A DNA stretch of 64,000 bases from Argentina anserina (Eukaryota > Streptophyta > Magnoliopsida > Rosales > Rosaceae): NCBI RefSeq assembly GCF_933775445.1, contig NC_065878.1, positions 19,232,395 to 19,296,394 of the forward strand, in the 5' to 3' direction. Position 1 is the first letter of the stretch, and each line of letters starts with the position of its first letter. The notes below the pieces were generated by a model, which made no database searches, was not told the DNA's origin, and saw nothing but the letters and a program-made list of their open reading frames with translations. The position numbers and the translations under genes were made by a program. Below are positions 60,158-64,000 of the stretch, one piece after another.

Positions 60158-62933
60158 ATGGAGCTTGTGCCCATTACGTCACAGAAACACGACCCGGCCT
60201 GGAAGCATTGTCAAATGTTTTAGAGTGGGGATAGGATTCAGCTCAAGTGTATATATTGTAACAAGTTGTTTAGGGGTGGAGGGATTCACAGGATTAAGGA
60301 ACACCTTGCAGGTCAAAAGGGCAATGCCTCAACTTGTTTGAGGGTTCCGCCGGATGTTCGGGTTTTAATGCAGCAGAGTTTGGATGGAGAGGTGGATTCA
60401 CTTGGTGGGATTCAGACTGATGTACATAATGTGGTTCAGTTGGCTTCTGTTCCAGTTGAGCCTAGTTCAAGGTTGTTGGGGAATCGTGAGGGGGTAACGA
60501 GTGTTAGGAGTTTGGATAGGAGGAAGCGGGGGAGAGGGAAAAGCTCTTCGTCGTCCCATGGTCCTCACGGTGTTTGTAATGATGGTGCATTGGTATCTAA
60601 AAAAGAGAATAGCTATGTTCATGAAGCAATTGGGAGGTTTTTGTTTGATATTGGCGCAATGCTGGAGGCAGTGAACTCAACTTATTTTCAGCCTGTGATT
60701 GATGCAATTGCTTCAGGAGGTGCAGGGGTGGAGCCTCCCAAGTACCATGATATTTGGAGTTGGATATTAAAGAATTCAGTTGAGGAAGCGAGGAATAATA
60801 TTGATAAACACAGGGCGACATGGGGAAGGACTGGTTGCTCTATTTTAGTTGATCAGTGGAACACGGAGTTGAATAATGTTATGCTAAGTTTTCTGGTGTA
60901 CTGTCCCGTAGGAACTGTTTTTGTTTTTGGAATCTGTGGATGCATCAGCGATTATAAACTCCTCAGATGCTCTTTATGATTTGCTTAGGAGAGTGATAGA
61001 AGATGTTGGAGTAGGAGATGTAGTGCAAGTGATTACTAGCGGTGAAGAGCAATTTATACTTGCAGGGAGAAGGTTGACTGATACTTTCCCAACTCTTTAT
61101 TGGACTCCATGTGCAGCTCGTTGTTTGGACTTGATACTTGGGGAATTTTGTAGTCTCGATTGGATATATGCAGTAATTAACAGGCCAGATCCATCACAAA
61201 GTTTGTGTACAATCACTATGTGGTTTTAAATATGGTTAGAAGGTCTACGTTTGGCAATGATATAGTTGAACCAGGAGTCACTCGCTTTGGTACCAACTTT
61301 ACAACATTGAAACGACTGGTTGATATGAAACACTGTTTGCAGGTCATGGTGAAGAGTGGATGGATTGCCCATATTCAAAGGAACCAGGGGGATTGGAGAT
61401 GTCAGATCTTATAAGCGACAGGGATCAATCATTTTGGTCCTCATGCACCCTGATTGTTCGTCTGACAAGTCCTCTGTTGCTAGTTTTGAGAATGGTTGGT
61501 TGTGAGAAGAGGCCTGCAATGGGTTTTATTTATGCTGGAATGTATCGAGCAAAAGAAGCAATTAAGAAGGAACTTGTTAAGTTAAGAGAGAGGAATACAT
61601 GGTGTACTGGAATATTATAGATCAAAGATGGGAACGGCATTGGAATTTTCCTCTTTATGCTGCAGGGTTCTACCTTAACCCCAATTTTTTTATAGTATTG
61701 AAGGAAATATTCATAATAGTATCCAATCGGGTATGTATGATTGCATAGAGAGGATGGTTCCAGATATAAAAGTCCAAGACAAAATCATGAAAGAGATAAT
61801 TTCGTACAAGAATGCTGCTGGGGATTTTCGGAGGAAGATGGCCATTCGAGCTAGAGATACTCTGCTTCCTGGTGAGAGCTCATTATAATAGATTACATCC
61901 AAGTGTCCAACCGTATTTATGACATATCTTACACTGCTTTAGTTATTAATACTTCTAAAGCGTACCTGTATGGCTGTACCATTGAAACTTTAAAGAAACA
62001 AGCTTCTTGAGATGCTGTACAAACACAGTTTAACTCAGATAAAGGGTACTTTCTCAATCAAAAATCCTGCACGTCCATCTATAAGCACTTCTATTATGAC
62101 TTGATTGGTCGACAATAGCTCTTTGATCTTTTGGTTATACTTGGTCTAATACATGATGCCATGGGAAGTGTATATGTCATGCAAGTAATATCTGCACAGA
62201 AATGTATCTGCCATTGTTCATTTGTTACCTAATAACCCCTTCAACATGCTTGTCTCAGCTGAATGGTGGCCAACATATGGTGGAGGTTGCCCAAATCTGG
62301 CTCGCTTGGCAATTCGCATTCTGAGTCAAACTTGTGGTTCAATTGGGTATAGGCAAAGTAATATTCCTTTTGAGAAAGCACACAGCATAAGAAATTGCCT
62401 AGAGCGCCAACGTCTCAGGGATCTTGTCTTGCACAGTACAACCTACGATTGAAACCTATGTAAGCAGAAAGCAATTGAGCCTGTATGGATTTATCACATG
62501 GGTCGGAAATTGGGAGGCAGAACAATTTCGTTTCTTGTTGCTAATTATAACTTATTTTTTGTAACAGGGTGGATAAAAACAATGAAGAAGATTGTATGGA
62601 TCCTATATCGTTTGACAGCATTAGCATTGTTGAAGACTGGGTTGCAGGGAAGGGCGTGTGCTCGGAAGACCTTGAGAGTTCAAGTTGGATGGAACTTGAC
62701 TCACTCTCTGCTAGCACAATGCTCTTAGGGCCCCCAAATGATGATGCCGAGGACTTGGGCTCTGGTAACTTTATACCTAGAATTTGGAGTGTTACTAATT
62801 ACTGAATTAGTTCGGTTCTTTTAATTACATTGCTTATGTTGGCCGACATGCAGGGTTTTATGATGGGGAGATTTTCGGCAGGGGGAAAGACGGGGAATTT
62901 GAAATGGTAGAAGACAACGTAGAAAATCATTAG
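60158..62933 (+). pseudogene. BED zinc-finger / hAT-transposase-derived gene (At3g17450-like), disrupted
   Basis: The order of a full host BED-hAT protein is present. First MELVPITSQKHDPAWKHCQM. Then a BED finger (CIYCNKLFRGGGIHRIKEHL, AGQKGNASTC). Then DUF659-like sequence (DIWSWILKNSVEEARNNIDK, WGRTGCSILVDQWN) and VLNMVRRSTFGNDIVEPGVT. The hAT C-terminal part is AEWWPTYGGGCPNLARLAIR. The acidic tail runs from PISFDSISIVEDWV to a stop at 62931. Introns keep clean GT-AG joints, for example after ...RDTLLP (61874-62258) and after ...DLGSG (62765-62853), so it is not a processed copy. Damage: in-frame TAG at 60221 (codon 22), a frameshift near 60915 in two T-runs, and more shifts near 61195, 61350 and 61600-61740. 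The closest Arabidopsis type, At3g17450, is named from memory. As sequenced it cannot make a full protein. Confidence 0.8.
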
Positions 62934-64000
62934 CGCTGCATCTCAGACTTATTCCCATGGTTAGTGATCACCACCTTGTTCTACCAATCCAGCGAGTGTT
63001 GATATTGTAGAGTAAATGTGCATGGCAAATTTTGAAACCTCAAAGACAGGTAGTTTTAGTTTTTGATAAAGATGCATTGCAGTTGATTATTAGAAGCAGA
63101 TACTTACTGTAGTAGCCATTAATGTTAGTGTTTATACGCCTCATCTGTTGTCATAGCTAATGAGTAATCAGGAATCAATAGTTTCATCACAGTGAAATGT
63201 TGTACAAGCAGTGAAGAACTTTAGCAATGTTTGAACATCTTCTTTACGCATATATGATTCAGTTGGAAGTTAGGAATGTTCTCAGCTACATGTGAATTGT
63301 TCCTTTTGTTACAGTACGCATTGTTTGATTTGATTGCATGTAAATATGGCTATTTCAGTTACAGGGAAGATACGCAATCCTTATTCTTTAATTTCAGTCA
63401 AAGCATGCTGTTCCATCTGTATCACTGTATGCATTGGCTAGGCTAATTCAACGTGAACGTGATATATTTGAAACATGTCAAACATGTTTGCACTTCCCAA
63501 CTCGAAGACTTTCCGCTTCCTATATCAAACATGTCTTAAGAACGCTTACAACGTGATATATTTGAATTATATTCATAATGTCGGTATGTATCTGGATCCA
63601 TTGATAGGATGATTTACCATATGAAGGTAGAGTCGTAGAAGAACCAAATTAAGTTACTTCATGTTTGCTCAGGCAAATCGGGTGCTGGATGATTATATCT
63701 TAAAAGCGAAAGCTCAAAGTTTTAACTGGAGATTTAAAGCAACAAAGACTAGAGTTTCACACAGAACCATGAAACATACTGTCTGGTAACTGCGTTGCAT
63801 CGATAGACATTTCATGATAATAGGATCATCCATTCAAACGTTCAGCTGAAAATAGAAACTCACAAAGGTTTTTTCTTAGAATCTTAGAGCTCTTCACACT
63901 TCAAATCTAACACAACTCCTAAGCCATGATGATTGATGATGACAAGTGAAGAGGATCTGTTACCAAGTTGATGACTTGATGGGATAAACACAACTGAAGA
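62934..64000. other. 3' region and intergenic, no gene supported
   Basis: AT-rich to the window end. No domain or repeat recognised. Confidence 0.4.

Overview
This is nuclear DNA of a flowering plant. Its protein-coding genes carry GT-AG introns, and their products match well-known land-plant families: FKBP20-1, SDIR1, a PCS1-like aspartic protease, RDUF-type RING-H2 E3, GPAT5, Pumilio and a thaumatin-like protein. The genes sit in AT-rich intergenic DNA full of transposon remains. A eudicot is likely and Rosaceae is possible, but the family is a weak inference from general resemblance only.

Left part (1-11 kb). The window opens in the leader of a minus-strand LTR retrotransposon, followed by its LTR. 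Next come a two-exon fragment of an augmin subunit 4 (AUG4) gene and a DUF4283 retroelement fragment. From 6.3 to 10.5 kb four foldback (long inverted repeat) elements lie nearly back to back, separated by TA-rich DNA. One of them has been split by a 2.6 kb solo LTR with a perfect 5-bp target duplication. A 122-bp GA microsatellite follows.

Gene island 1 (11-21 kb). FKBP20-1 (+) has five coding exons and a perfect 233-bp tandem duplication in intron 3. A wrecked UDP-glycosyltransferase (-) separates it from SDIR1 (-), which has eight coding exons. An intronless PCS1-type aspartic protease (-) follows, and its last residues are displaced by a frameshift. FKBP20-1 and SDIR1 are also neighbours in Arabidopsis (from memory), so this looks like old microsynteny.

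Transposon-rich middle (21-33 kb). A non-autonomous LTR retrotransposon (24.1-27.6 kb) with two LTRs and an internal tandem array of about 39-bp units sits inside one arm of an older inverted-repeat element. A 941-bp Mutator-like foldback element with a 9-bp target duplication lies at 30.35-31.29 kb.

Gene island 2 (33-39 kb). A single-exon RDUF1/2-type E3 ligase (-) and a two-exon GPAT5-type acyltransferase (-), presumably for suberin.

Second transposon cluster (40-47 kb). A small solo LTR, a second copy of the 6.65-kb foldback element with its own 9-bp target duplication, a direct-repeat element, and a 3.6-kb hAT transposon with an 8-bp target duplication and a dead transposase. The hAT carries a 172-bp element inserted in it.

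Gene island 3 (50-63 kb). A nine-exon Pumilio gene (+) with eight canonical PUF repeats, a two-exon thaumatin-like protein (-), and a BED-finger/hAT-like gene (+) broken by a stop and several frameshifts.

The genes do not form one pathway. FKBP20-1, SDIR1, PCS1, RDUF, GPAT5, PUM and TLP act separately in protein folding, ABA signalling, proteolysis, ubiquitination, suberin lipid synthesis, mRNA control and defence. I found no convincing undescribed multi-gene system. The most interesting material is the layered transposon history and a few specific gene lesions.
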